Assembly (NCBI GenBank): GCA_014904845.1
Contig: MU119886.1
Location: 1 to 14,428, forward strand
DNA: 14,428 bases
DNA from: Acephala macrosclerotiorum
Taxonomy: Eukaryota; Ascomycota; Leotiomycetes; Helotiales; Mollisiaceae
Reading direction: 5' to 3'
Made by a program: the position numbers and the translations under genes. The notes beneath the pieces were generated by a model. That model was not told the origin of the DNA. It searched no databases and saw nothing but the letters and a program-made list of their open reading frames with translations. Below, piece after piece: positions 1 to 10,433 of this stretch. Numbering within the stretch: the first letter of the stretch is position 1; every line of letters begins with the position of its first letter.

Positions 1-1600
1 AAAAAAAAAAAAAAAAAATTAATATTAAAACTTTTTAAAAATATATTTAAAAATTAAAATAGTTTTTAAAATTTAATAAATTTTTAAAATTAAATAAACT
101 TTTAAATTAAAATAAATTTTTAAATTTATAATTTATTTTCGAAAATTAATATTTTTAAATAATTATTTTTATTTTTTCGATTTTATATATAATAATTATT
201 TTAATAATTTTATAAAATTTATTCGTTTTTATAATTTTTATTTCGATTTTATTATTTAATAAAAAACGTTTTATTAAAAAAATTAATATAAAAAATTTTA
301 ATTAAAATTTATTATATAATTAATTTAAATAATATTTTTTTTATTAATTTTTTATTTATATTTTAATTATTATTTATATAATAATTAATATTTAATTTAA
401 AAATAATATATAAATTAAAAATAAAAAAATTAATAATATAATATATATAATAATAATTATTAAATTTTATTTTTTTAAAAAAATATTTATTTTAATATTT
501 TTTATATTAATTTTATTTCGTTTAAATTTTTTATTTAATTTTTTTATAAAAATTAATTTTATTAAATTAATTAAAAAAAAAATATTATTAATTATTTTTT
601 TAATTAAAAATATTTTTAATAATTTTTTTGTTTTTTTTATTTTAATAATTAATTATTTTTAAAATTTATTTAATTATTATTATTTATAATTTTAATATAT
701 TTAATAATATTAAAAAAATTATTAATTAATAAAAATTTATTTATAAATATAAAAATTATTAATTATTTAAATTTTTTTTTTAATTTTTTTAAAAATTATT
801 AATATTTTTAATAAAATATTAATTATTTTAAAAAAAAGAATTTTTATTTATTAATTAAACGTATATTTATTATTTAATCGAATTATTTTATTTTTAAAAA
901 CTTTATTAATTTTTCGTTTTAAATTATAAATTTTTTAATTATATTTAAAAATTAAAAAAATTAATATTTAATTATTAAAATATAAATTAAATAAATAATA
1001 TATTAAATTTTATATATTTTTATTAATAAAAATTAATATTTAAAATTAAAAATAAATACGTAATAATTTAATTTAATTATTTTTAAATTATTATTAAAAA
1101 ATTAAAAAATTTAATTTTACATTTTTTAATTAAAATATATACTTTTTTTACATTTATAATTTTATATAATTTAAAATATTTATTAAAAAAATAATAATAT
1201 ATTTTTATTAATTTTTCAAATATTCGTTTTTTAATTCTTTTTATATAATTTTATTATAATTATTATTATAATTTATTAAATATATAAAATCGATAAAATT
1301 TTTATTAAAATTATTTTTAAAATTATTAAATATATTATTAAATATTTTTAAAAAAAATTTAATTTAATAATTAATTTTTTTTTATTTTGAAAAATATTAA
1401 TATTTTTAAAAATTAATTCGATTTATTTATAAATATTTTTTTTATTTTTATAAATTTTAATTTTGATTTCTTTATAATAAACGTTTTTAATTAAAAAATA
1501 AATTTTATATTTTTATTATTTGTTTAATATAAAAATTAATATTAATTTTTTTATATATATATAATATTAATATTTTTTATAATAAACGATTTTATTTAAA
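1..1600. other. Extremely AT-rich gene-free DNA
   Basis: I see no gene, RNA gene or recognisable element here. Stop codons are dense in all frames. A hand count of 1-780 gives 16 G/C bases (about 2%), 12 of them within CpG dinucleotides. This fits the end state of repeated RIP on old repeats, but the source repeat can no longer be named. The window begins with a run of 18 A. Confidence 0.75.
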
Positions 1601-1619
1601 TTTAATCAAAATATTTAAA

Positions 1620-2480
1620 TATAACAATTTGATTAATTTGTTAAATATTTCGTAATTTTGTAATTTTAAAATAATATATAATTGTTTTAATAAAAAATAT
1701 TAAAATTTTATAATTATAATTATATTTATAATTTTTATTTATTAATTAATTCAAATTATATAAAATTTAATTAAATATTTTTAAATTTTGAATATATTAT
1801 TACGTAAATTAATAAAATATAATTATATTTAATTAAAATAATAAATATAAAATTTTTTAAATACGTTTTTATTTTAAATATTAAATATTTTTATTTTATA
1901 ATTATATAAATTTAAAAAAGAATTTTAAAAAGTTTTTCTTTGAAAATATATATAAAAAATAATTTAAATTAATTAAATCGATCGTAATAATTTAATATAA
2001 AAAATATTAAAATATTTTTATAATTATATAATTATATAATTTTTAAAAAAAGATTTAAAAAGTTTTTTTTTTATAAATAATATTTTATATTTAATTAAAT
2101 TGATCGTAATAATTAAATATAAAATAAAAATTTTAAAAAGTTTTTTAATAATAAAATTTTATAATAATTAAATTTTTATTTTAAATATTAAAAAATTTAT
2201 TAATTTATTAATTTTTATCGTTTAATAAAATTTTAAATTTTTATAAAATATTTAAATTAAAAATTTAAAATTTAAAATTTAAAATAAAAATAAATTAAAT
2301 AAATTATTAAAATTAAATATTTATAATTTTTTATAAAATTTATAAAATAAAATATATATTAAATATTAAAAAAAAAAATTAATTTATTATTAATTTATTT
2401 AATAAATCGTCGATCGAATTTTTTTTTTAATATTAAAAAAATATTTTAAATATATTAATTATATTATTATTTAAATTTTT
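1620..2480 (+). repeat. Old dispersed repeat family A, copy 1 (empty insertion site)
   Basis: This stretch aligns by eye with two other places in the window: in reverse orientation at about 5240-5760, and in the same orientation on both sides of the retrotransposon (about 6065-6291 and 12624-12800). Shared blocks include AATTTAAATTAATTAAATCG at 1961-1980, a block with ACGTTTTTATTTTAAATATT near 1863, and a block with AAAATTTATAAAATAAAATA near 2334. It carries the uninterrupted version of the site into which the Copia element inserted in copy 2 (AATTA at 1971-1975). Differences between copies include C/T and G/A changes plus small indels. The outer limits are approximate because the DNA is so poor in complexity. 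The class (LTR, terminal repeat of a DNA transposon, MITE) cannot be told and no coding potential remains. Confidence 0.7.
1900..2125 (+). repeat. Degenerate tandem duplication, period about 122 bp, inside family A copy 1
   Basis: Two successive units share the order AATTATATAA, then A-rich with AAAAAGTTTTT, then TTAATTAAAT(C/T)GATCGTAATAATT. The C of the conserved ATCG falls at 1983 in the first unit and at 2105 in the second, giving a period of 122. The inverted copy near 5561 has only one such unit, so the duplication appears specific to copy 1. A further AAAAAGTTTTTT block near 2136 hints at a partial third unit. Confidence 0.55.
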
Positions 2481-5240
2481 ATAAAATAAATTTTAAATTT
2501 TAAAATAATAAAAATATATTAAATATAATTTTTTTTTTAAAAATATTAAATAAATAATTAAAATAAAAATATTATTTATTAATAAAATATAATAAATAAA
2601 ATTAAAATAAAATTAATTTTATTAAAATAAATAATAAATTAAAAATTTATTAATTATAATAATTTTGAATTCGTATATAAAAAATTATTATATAATAATA
2701 ATAAATTAAAAAAGATTATAATTATTAATTATATAATTATAAAATTTATAATAATATTATTAAAATTAAAATAAATAAATAAAATTAACGATTTAAAAAT
2801 TATAATAAAAAAATAAAATAATAAATTTTTATAAATAAATTAAATATAAAATAATAATATATATTAATTATAATTTAAATAATTATTAATTTAAATATAA
2901 TTTTTTTTATTTAAAATATAAAAAAATTAATTATAATATTTAATTTATTTTTAATTTTTTTAATTTTATTTATTAATAATTTAAATTAAATTAAAAAAAA
3001 ATATTTAAATCGAAAAATAATAATAATTGATTTTAAATTTTAATAATATTTAAAATATTATTATAATTACGTAATAAAAAATTCTTATTTAAAAAAAAAT
3101 TTATAAATATAATTAAATTATATTTAAATTTTAAAAAATTATAAATAATTTTAAAAAAAACAAATAAAATATATAATTTAAAAAAAATTTAAAAAAAAAT
3201 TTAAATTGAAAAAAAAAAAAAAATTTAAACGAATTATAAAAAATTTAATTTAAAATTATTAAACGAAAAATTAAAACGTATAAATTATTAAAACGATTAT
3301 AAATTATAATAATAAAAAATATTTTTTTTATATATTTTTATATATTTTATAATTCGTTTTTAAATTTTAATTAAAAATATTTTTAATTATAAATTTAATT
3401 AAATATTTATTTTTAATATATATTTTTTTAAAATATTTTAAATAAATAATAATATATTAATTTTTAATAAATTAATTAAAAAAGTTTTTTATTAAAAAAA
3501 TATATATATTAATAAAAATATTAAAACATAAATTAATATAAATAAATTAATTTTTAATTATATTAATTAAAAAAAATTTATTATAATATTTAATATAATT
3601 TTTTATTTTTTATTTATTATAAATTAAAAAAAAAACGATTATAAAAATTTTATATATTAAAAATTATATTTAAAATTAATAATTATTTTAAAATTCGCAA
3701 TTAAAAAATAAAAAATATTTATATTTAAAAAAATATTTAAAAAAGAATTATTTTAATAAATAAAAACGATTTTAAATTAATAAAAAAAATAATTAATAAT
3801 TAAAAAAAAATTAAATAAATTTATTTATAAATTGAATTTTAAAAAAAATTTAAATAAATTTAAAAATTAAAATTCGATTAAAAAATTATATTTTTTAATT
3901 AATATAATTTTAAATAAAATATCGTATTATAAATAATCGACAAATAATTATATAGTAAATTAAAAATAAAAATAAAAATATTATTTAATATTTTATAAAA
4001 AATTTAATTTTTAAAAAAAATATAAATTATATTTTAAAATAATATTATTATAATAAAATATATATAATAAATTATTAATAAAAAAATATAAATTTTTTTT
4101 TTTAAATAAAATTATTATTAAAACTTTTTTAATTTTAATAAAATATATTTAAACGAATATTAAAATATAATTAATTTATATAATTATTAATAATTTTAAT
4201 AAAATAATTTATAAATTATAAAAAATATAAAAAAATAAAATTAATTTTTTAAAAAAAATATAAAATTTAATTTAAAATAATTAAAAAAATAATAAATAAT
4301 ATAAATTTTTAATTAAAATTTAAAAAATACAATTTGTTAATTTTTAAATAAATTTAATAAAAAGAAAAAAATTTAATTTAAATAAAATATATTAATAAAA
4401 AAAAATACAAATATTAATTTATTATAATCGATTATATTATTTATTACAAAAAATAAATTATTATAATAAATATATTAAATAAAATAAATAATTTAATATA
4501 TTAAATTTTATTAATTAAATAATAAAATTTTTAAAATAAAAAAAAATAAATATATAAAAATTTAAAAATTTAAAAATTAAAATAATAAAAATTTAAAATA
4601 ATAAAAAATTTAAAAAAATTCCAAAAAAATTTAAATAAATAAAATATTTAATTTTATATAAAATTATAATTTAATTAAAAAAAATAATTAATAAATTTTA
4701 TATTAAATCGTATTAATAAATATATTTTTTTTTAAAATTTTTTTTTTTATATAATATTATTTATATGAATTTTTATTAAATTTTTATTATTAATAAATAT
4801 ATATATATATATAATAATAAAATTTTAAAATATATTATATTAATTATATTAAAAAATTTAATTATTATAATAAATAATTAATTAATTTAATTAAATATAA
4901 ATATATTATTATAAAAAAAATTATATATATATTAATTAATAAAAATTAATTATAAATATTTTAATATTTAATATATAAAATTAAAATATTAAATAATTTT
5001 TTTATAATTTAAATAAAAATAATATATTTTAAATATTATAATAAATAATTTTTTTAAATAAAAAAAATTAAAAAATTAAAAAAAAAACAAAAACTAAAAA
5101 AAATTATTAAAAAATTATAAATAATAAAATAAATAAAAAAATATAATAATATTTATATATTAAAATATTAATTAATTTATTTAATTAAATAAAAAATAAA
5201 AAATATAATAAAAATATAAAAATAATAAAAATTTAAAAAA
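2480..5240. other. AT-rich gene-free DNA, no element resolved
   Basis: I find no open frame of note, no RNA gene and no clear repeat boundaries. The stretch contains long homopolymers (for example T runs near 4727-4749), an AT dinucleotide run near 4798-4812, and scattered CpG. Its position between a forward and an inverted copy of family A would allow it to be the body of an element bounded by inverted repeats, but nothing internal supports that. Confidence 0.6.
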
Positions 5241-5760
5241 GATTATAATTAATAAATATAAAATATTTTTTATATTTTGAAAAAAAAAATTCATTTAATA
5301 ATTTATTAAACGAATTAATAATAAATAAATTTTTTTTTTCGATATTTAATATATATTTTATTTTATAAATTTTTTTTTATTTTAAATTTTAAATTAATAA
5401 TTTTGAATTTAAATATTTAAATTAAAATAATTTTATTAAATAATAAAAATTAATAAATTAATAAAATTTTTAATATTTAAAATAAAAACGTATTATAAAA
5501 TTTTATATTATTAAAAATTATTTTTTTAAGATTTTCATTTTTTATATTAAATTATTATAATCGATTTAATTAATTTAAATTATTTTTTTTAATATATAAT
5601 TTTTTTAAAATTCTTTTAAAATTTTTTTAAAAATTATATAATTATAAAAATATTTAAAAAATTTATAATTACAATTTTTATTAAATATAATTATATTTTA
5701 TTAATTTATATAATAATAAATTAAAATTTTAAATATTTAATTTTATATTTTAAATATAAT
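5240..5760 (-). repeat. Old dispersed repeat family A, copy 3 (inverted)
   Basis: The reverse complement of this stretch matches copy 1 over several hundred bases. The matching blocks come in the same order: an ATAAATTAATAAAATATAAT block, the TTAAATTAATTAAATCGAT block (window 5561-5580 on the + strand), an ATTAATTTATTAATTTTTAT block, and a TTATAAAATAAAATATATAT block. It also preserves the empty site of the Copia insertion (TAATT at 5567-5571, the complement of AATTA). It lies head to head with copy 2, whose corresponding end starts near 6065, so the two form a loose inverted pair around about 5900. Boundaries are approximate. Confidence 0.65.
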
Positions 5761-6064
5761 ATTAAAAAATATAAATTTATAATTTATAAATATTTAATAT
5801 AAAAATAAAATATATTATATTAATTTATATATTAATATTAAAAATTAATAATAAAAAAAATATAAAAAAAATAAATTTAAATAATATAAATAAAAAAATT
5901 AAAAATAATATATTAAATATTTTATTATATAAATTGTTTTTTTTAAATTATATTTTTATAAATATTAAATTTAAATTTATTTAATATATTATTAATTATT
6001 CGTTTTAAAAATTAATATTAATTTTTATTAAATTACGTATTTATTATATAATATAAATTATTTT
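5760..6064. other. AT-rich spacer between family A copies
   Basis: No gene or defined element is visible. The stretch separates the head-to-head copies 3 and 2 of repeat family A and may include their more diverged outer parts, which I cannot align with confidence. Confidence 0.5.
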
Positions 6065-6291
6065 AATAATAAACAATTTAATTAATTTATTAAAAATTTA
6101 ACGATTTTATAATTTTAAATTTTAAATAATTTTATTAATTTATTATTATATAAATTAATAAAATATAATTGTATTTAATTAAAATAATAATTATAAAATT
6201 TTTAAATACGTTTTTATTTTAAATATTATTAAAATATTAAAATATTTTTTTTTTAAAATTATATATTAAATAAAATAATTTAAATTAATTA
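6065..6291 (+). repeat. Repeat family A, copy 2, left part
   Basis: It matches copy 1 upstream of the insertion point. Shared stretches are AAATTAATAAAATATAATTG/A followed by TATTTAATTAAAATAATAA, then AAATACGTTTTTATTTTAAA, and finally AATAATTTAAATTAATTA, which ends exactly at the first base of the LTR. The matching sequence resumes at 12624 on the far side of the retrotransposon, so this copy was split by that insertion. Confidence 0.7.
6287..6291. repeat. Target site duplication AATTA, left
   Basis: AATTA immediately precedes the 5' LTR and recurs immediately after the 3' LTR at 12624-12628. Both empty copies of family A have a single AATTA at this point (1971-1975, and TAATT at 5567-5571). 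Five base pairs is the usual duplication length for LTR retrotransposons. Confidence 0.88.
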
Positions 6292-6499
6292 TGTGAATAC
6301 AATATTAGTTTAATAGTCACGTGCGGCACTAGGCCAGATCGGGACTAGCGCCGCTTGCGCTCGAATTGAGATTATATTTTTTAACTTTTGTATATTTATT
6401 AAATTGAAAATTTACAATTAATTAACGAATTATTTAATTTATTTATTTATTTCGTTTTTAATTTATTATTAATAATAAGTATTTTTAGTAATATTAATA
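6292..6499 (+). repeat. 5' LTR (208 bp)
   Basis: It aligns without a gap to 12416-12623 (offset 6124). I count 21 differences in 208 positions; 20 are C/T or G/A and one is a transversion. The changes fall on both copies, so each LTR was mutated independently. The start TGTGAATA against TATAGATA in the other copy points to an original TGTGGATA. The shared last bases ATTAATA are consistent with an original CA end. The centre (about 6317-6361) is strikingly G+C-rich. A TATA-like stretch (TATATTTTTTAA from 6373) follows it and could have been the core promoter. Confidence 0.92.
6317..6361 (+). promoter_or_regulatory. GC-rich island in the 5' LTR with CACGTG and a hairpin
   Basis: This is the only G+C-rich stretch of this size on the left of the window; the equivalent island is in the 3' LTR. 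It contains the palindrome CACGTG (6318-6323), an E-box-type binding site, and a 5-bp-stem hairpin (AGCGC 6347-6351, GCGCT 6357-6361, loop 6352-6356). The 23 bases from 6328 to 6350 are identical in the 3' LTR. Its position upstream of a TATA-like stretch suggests the enhancer part of U3. That role is inferred; only the sequence and its conservation between LTRs are seen. Confidence 0.5.
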
Positions 6500-6900
6500 T
6501 TAATTAGTAATTATTTAATTAATTACAAAAAAATTAAATTTTTATTTAAAAGAAATTAATTTATAAAAAAAAAAAAAATTTTTAAATAATTTATTCTTTA
6601 TAAAAAAATATTTAAAATAATTAATATATTTTTAAAAAAATAGAAATTTATAAGAATTCTTTTATAAAAACGGGTTGAAAATATCGAGATTATTAAAGAC
6701 TTAAAAAGAATAATACGAAAATAGTTTTAAATTTGTATTTATTTTTCAAGTTTACGTTTATTACGCAGAATAATAACGTTTACGAAAAACGAATAAAAAA
6801 ACGTAAAAACGATTTCAAATTTGTATTAATTTACTCGAATTTACGTTAAAAACGAATTTTCAAAAAAAGTTTTACGTTTTTATTTATTATTTAATCGAAA
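6500..6900 (+). other. Retrotransposon leader between 5' LTR and gag, with direct repeats
   Basis: It starts right after the 5' LTR, where a tRNA primer-binding site is expected. The bases there (TTAATTAGTAATTATT) are not recognisable as one, possibly because RIP erased its G/C bases. Further in, a diverged direct repeat of about 45 bp occurs with a period of 88 (AAATTTGTATT at 6729 and at 6817, each followed by a ..TTTACGTT block). A 12-bp inverted pair (AAAAACGTAAAA 6797-6808 and TTTTACGTTTTT 6870-6881) could form a long-range hairpin. C occurs outside CpG more often here than in the flanks. No start codon for gag can be assigned. Confidence 0.5.
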
Positions 6901-8400
6901 GTATATAAATATTAATAATAATATTTATTCGAATTTCAATTAAAATTTTTAATTTTTTTATTATTTATTATATAATTATTTTTTAAAATAACAAATTTGT
7001 TTAAAATTAAATTTTTTTATAATAAAAACAAATAAAAAAAAAATTTCGATTTTATAAACGAGAAAAATTTTAACGAAAAAATATTAAATAAATATATTTT
7101 TTATTATTTTAAAATATATAAAAAAAAAATATATTTTGATTACAATTTATAAAAGAATTTTTAAAAAAATTTCAAAAGTTATTCGTAAAAAATTTTACGT
7201 TTAATATATAAAAAATTTATTTGTTATTTACAAAACTTTTTACGTATTTATAAAATTTAAATATTGAAAAATAAAAAAATTATTATCGATAATTTAAAAA
7301 AAGTTTTTTAACAAAAAAAATTCTATAAATAAATACAAAAAAAAATTATTGATCAATTAAAAAATAGTAAAAATTTCTTTTTTCGATAAAATCGATCGAT
7401 TTATTTAATAAATTAAAATATTTCAATATTAATATTTAATACTTAGAATATAATTATTTTTACGATTTTAATTATTAATATAAATTTTTTTACTACGAAT
7501 ATAATTATTTTTACGATTATTTTTTATATTTTTTTTATAAATACGAATTTATTTAATATAATATAAAATATTTAATTTATTTATTAATAATTTTTTTAAT
7601 AATAATCGAATTAATATAATAATTTATAAAATATTTTTATTAAATTATTTATGAATTTAATAAAAATTTATATTAATAATAAAAAATATAATAAAAAATT
7701 ATACGATATTTTTAATTGTAAATTATTAATTTTTTATAATTATTATAATAAAATCAAATTATTTTAAAATTAATACAATAAAACATTTTTTATTAATTTT
7801 ATAAAACGTATAAATACATTTTATTTTAATAAACTTTTAAAAAAAAATTTCGATTTTATTACGTTAATAATAATAATAAAAATTTATTTTAAAATTAAAA
7901 AATTTTTTTAATAAAAATTAAATTAAACTATTTATAAATATTTTTTAATTAATTTTAAAAAATTTAATTAAATTTATTACTAAAATATTAAATAAAATAT
8001 AATTTGTAAAATTAAATTATTAGTATTTATTAAAGTATTAAAAAATACAATTTTATTTTTTATAAGTTTATTAATATTTTTAAAAGTATTTATATTAAAT
8101 TACAATCAATAATAAATACTATAACGCGATCGCGTAAAACATAGTAATATAATTTAAATTTTATTTTTCAAAATCAAAAAAAAAACGAATTCAATTAAAA
8201 TTCAATTAATTATATTTATAAAAAACGAAATAAAAAACGCGATTAAAAACAAAATCAAAAATATTGAAATCGAAAAATTTTTCGAAATAAATATTATAAA
8301 AATTATAAATTTCAAAAAAAATTATATTAAAAAAAAAATTATATTTATAATAAATCGAAATATTAATTTATAAAATATATAATAAAAAAACAATAATAAA
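6900..8400 (+). pseudogene. gag: gag remnant (probable zinc knuckle near its end)
   Basis: Gag is expected here from position: after the leader and before the protease. No frame is open for any length and most of the stretch has no motif I recognise. Near the end, in the frame of codons 8340-8381, the reading is Y-I-Y-N-K-S-K-Y-stop-F-I-K-Y-I. If TAT is read as an original TGT or CAT, TAA as TGG and AAA as GGA, this becomes a Cys/His cluster of the kind C-G-K-x-G-C-W-S-x-x-H, as in the nucleic-acid-binding knuckle of fungal Copia Gag. The first two Cys positions are one residue apart instead of two, so a codon may be lost. A 22-bp direct repeat lies at 7446-7467 and 7497-7518. Limits are inferred and the start is unknown. 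Confidence 0.5.
7446..7518 (+). repeat. 22-bp direct repeat, period 51, in gag region
   Basis: GAATATAATTATTTTTACGATT is present identically at 7446-7467 and 7497-7518. The period of 51 equals 17 codons, so it could reflect a short repeated peptide in the former Gag. The intervening bases differ. Confidence 0.6.
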
Positions 8401-8761
8401 TATATATAAAATTTCGATAATAAATTCAATATATAATAAATTAAAATATTATAATAATTTATTATTAAAATTTTTTCGTTAAAATCGAAAAAATAAAAAA
8501 TTTATTAAAAAATATTTAAATAATAAAAATTAATTAATTATTAATAAATATAAAAATAAAAAACGAAAATAAAAATTATTTTATTAAATTTAAAAAAATT
8601 AATAATATATAAACAATAATTATTTTAAATAATCAATTTATTTATTATATTATTATAAAAAAAATATATTTAATATTTTATTAATATAATTCGAATTATT
8701 CGAATCGAATCAATATTTATTTTTTATTTTCGAAAATTAATATTTTTTAAAAGTTTTTTAA

Positions 8762-9035
8762 AGGATTATATTAAATAATAAAATCGTTAAAATATTAATT
8801 ATTAATTAATTACAATTTATAATACTACGAAAATTTAATATTAATATTTAATTAAATATTTTTAGAATCGAGATTTATAAAATTCGTTTTAATAAAAATA
8901 TTATTTTATTATAAAAAATTATTCGAATTAATATTTTATTAAATATTATTATTTTTATAAATATATTTTTTTTATTTTATATTTAAAATATAAATATTAT
9001 AAATATAAAATTCAATAATTTAAAAAAATAAAATC
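8762..9035 (+). pseudogene. Aspartic protease remnant of the Copia polyprotein
   Basis: The protease would have cut the Gag-Pol polyprotein inside the virus-like particle. In the frame of 8762, codons 8765-8785 read I-I-L-N-N-K-I, which fits a catalytic I-I-L-D-S/T-G-A box after G-to-A and C-to-T changes (Asp to Asn, Gly to Lys, Ala to Ile). About 30 codons on, from 8861, F-R-I-E fits F-G-I-G. Near 8960-9015 the reading N-I-F-F-L-F-Y-I, stop, N-I-N, then K-F-N-N-L, fits the T-P-F-L-L-x-x-x-D-M-D and N-N-L blocks that end the protease region in this fungal lineage. Stops at former Gln codons and loss of the catalytic Asp make it non-functional. The frame differs by one from the integrase that follows, so an indel lies between about 9035 and 9120. 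Confidence 0.62.
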
Positions 9036-9099
9036 GTTTTTATTATAAAAAAATAAAACTATTTATAAATATTATTATATTAATCAAAAAAGAATTTAA

Positions 9100-10030
9100 T
9101 TTAAAATTATTTTATTAATATAAAATTATATTAATTATATAAACATTTTAATTATTTATCGATATAACGTTTTATAAAAGTTTTTTAACGAATTAATTAT
9201 AATATAAATATTAAATATATTTAGTATTTTATTAAATATTATTACTATTATTAAATATATAAACAATTATTTAAAAAATTCAAATTTATTTTACAAAATA
9301 ATTACGAATTTAATTATTCGATTATTATCGACGTTTTATATTTAAATAAAAAATTGATTTTACAAATAATAAACTCGTTTATAGTATTTTAAATTATTAA
9401 ATTCATAAAAAATATATTTACGAAAATAATATAAAATATATTATATATATATTAAATTGATATATATTAAAAATTATTGAATTATATCGTTTACAATATC
9501 GAAAAAAACTTTTCGTTTATAAAGTTTTAATAAAACGTTAAAATAATAACGATTGAAATTAAAAAAATATTCGTTGAAATTTATAATAATATAAAAAAAA
9601 TAAAAAAATATTATATTTTATTACGTCGAGTTTATAAAATTATTTATAACGAATTAATCGAAAAATAAATTAATAAAAATATAATTTTACAAATAGTAAT
9701 TAAAATTGTTAATAATTTGATAAAATTAAATAATATTATATTTATATTATTAATTTTTGAAATTTATTTTAAAATAATTAATAACGACGTATTATTATTA
9801 TTAATTATTAAAAAAATATATTATTTATATATTTAACGTTAAATTAATAATACGTTTATAATAAAAAACGATTCAAATACGAAGTTTATATTAAATTTAT
9901 TAATATTATCGAAAATACACGTTTAATATAAAAAAAATAAATAAAAAAAATTATACAAATTATTAATAATAAATAAAAAAATATATACGATCAATATATT
10001 TTACGAATTAATTAATTTACGTTTAATAAT
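9100..10030 (+). pseudogene. Integrase remnant (zinc finger, DD35E core, C-terminal domain)
   Basis: Integrase joins the cDNA copy to the host chromosome. In the frame of 9123 (continuous to 10937), codons 9144-9161 read H-F-N-Y-L-S, the H-F-G-H-P-S zinc-finger block after RIP. A former Cys/His cluster (Y-Y-Y-stop) is at 9243-9254. The catalytic core follows. The first Asp, in S-I-I-I-D-V-L-Y-L, is intact as GAC at 9330-9332. The second is AAT (Asn) at 9495-9497, in V-Y-N-I-E-K-N-F. The Glu is AAA (Lys) at 9603-9605. Exactly 35 codons lie between the second and third, the DD35E spacing. Then come L-L-R-R-V-Y-K-I-I (original H-A-P-L-R-R type), L-L-I-F-E-I-Y-F-K at 9747-9773 (L-L-V-F-G-A-Y-P-R type), and a C-terminal block at 9921-9962 reading V-stop-Y-K...K-L-Y-K-L (V-W-R-E...G-P-Y-K-L type). 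Two catalytic residues are lost by G-to-A and many stops interrupt it. Confidence 0.85.
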
Positions 10031-10433
10031 TATTAAATTTTATTAAATAAAAAAAGAAATATTAAAAGTTTATAATCGAGTTAATAATTAAAAAAATAAT
10101 CAAAAAAATCAAAAAAAAAAATTTATTATTTTTTAATCAAAAGAAAATTTTTTTATTTTTTTAATCGAATAAAATAAATAAAAAACTAATTAAAAAACGT
10201 AATTGAAAACGTTTAAAAGAATTACGAAATAAAAACGTATATAATAAAAATTTAAATAAAATAAATATTATAATTTTATCGAAAACGATAAAAAAAATTA
10301 CAAAGATTTCAATAATTAATTTTTTATTATTATTATTAAAAAAATTAAAATTTTTATAATTTTTATAATAAATAAAAAAAAAACGATATAAAATTATTAT
10401 TAAAACTACGAAAAGAAAATATAATTATAATCT
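10031..10433 (+). pseudogene. Linker between integrase and reverse transcriptase
   Basis: In the same frame as the domains on both sides, this part is rich in Lys, Asn and Ile and has no motif I recognise. That fits the poorly conserved hydrophilic linker normally found at this place in Copia polyproteins. Some stretches are free of stops, for example 10262-10315. Confidence 0.5.

Noticed and set aside
4727..4812. T-runs and an (AT)n run as a regulatory or origin element
   Set aside because: Such runs are expected by chance at about 98% A+T and occur throughout the flanks.
6317..6361. The GC island as a tRNA, 5S rRNA or SINE promoter remnant
   Set aside because: No cloverleaf can be drawn, the A- and B-box consensus words are absent, and its place at the same offset in both LTRs explains it as part of the LTR.
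6500..6520. A tRNA primer-binding site just after the 5' LTR
   Set aside because: The bases there contain no TGG start or recognisable tRNA complement. RIP could have erased it, but nothing positive supports a particular tRNA.
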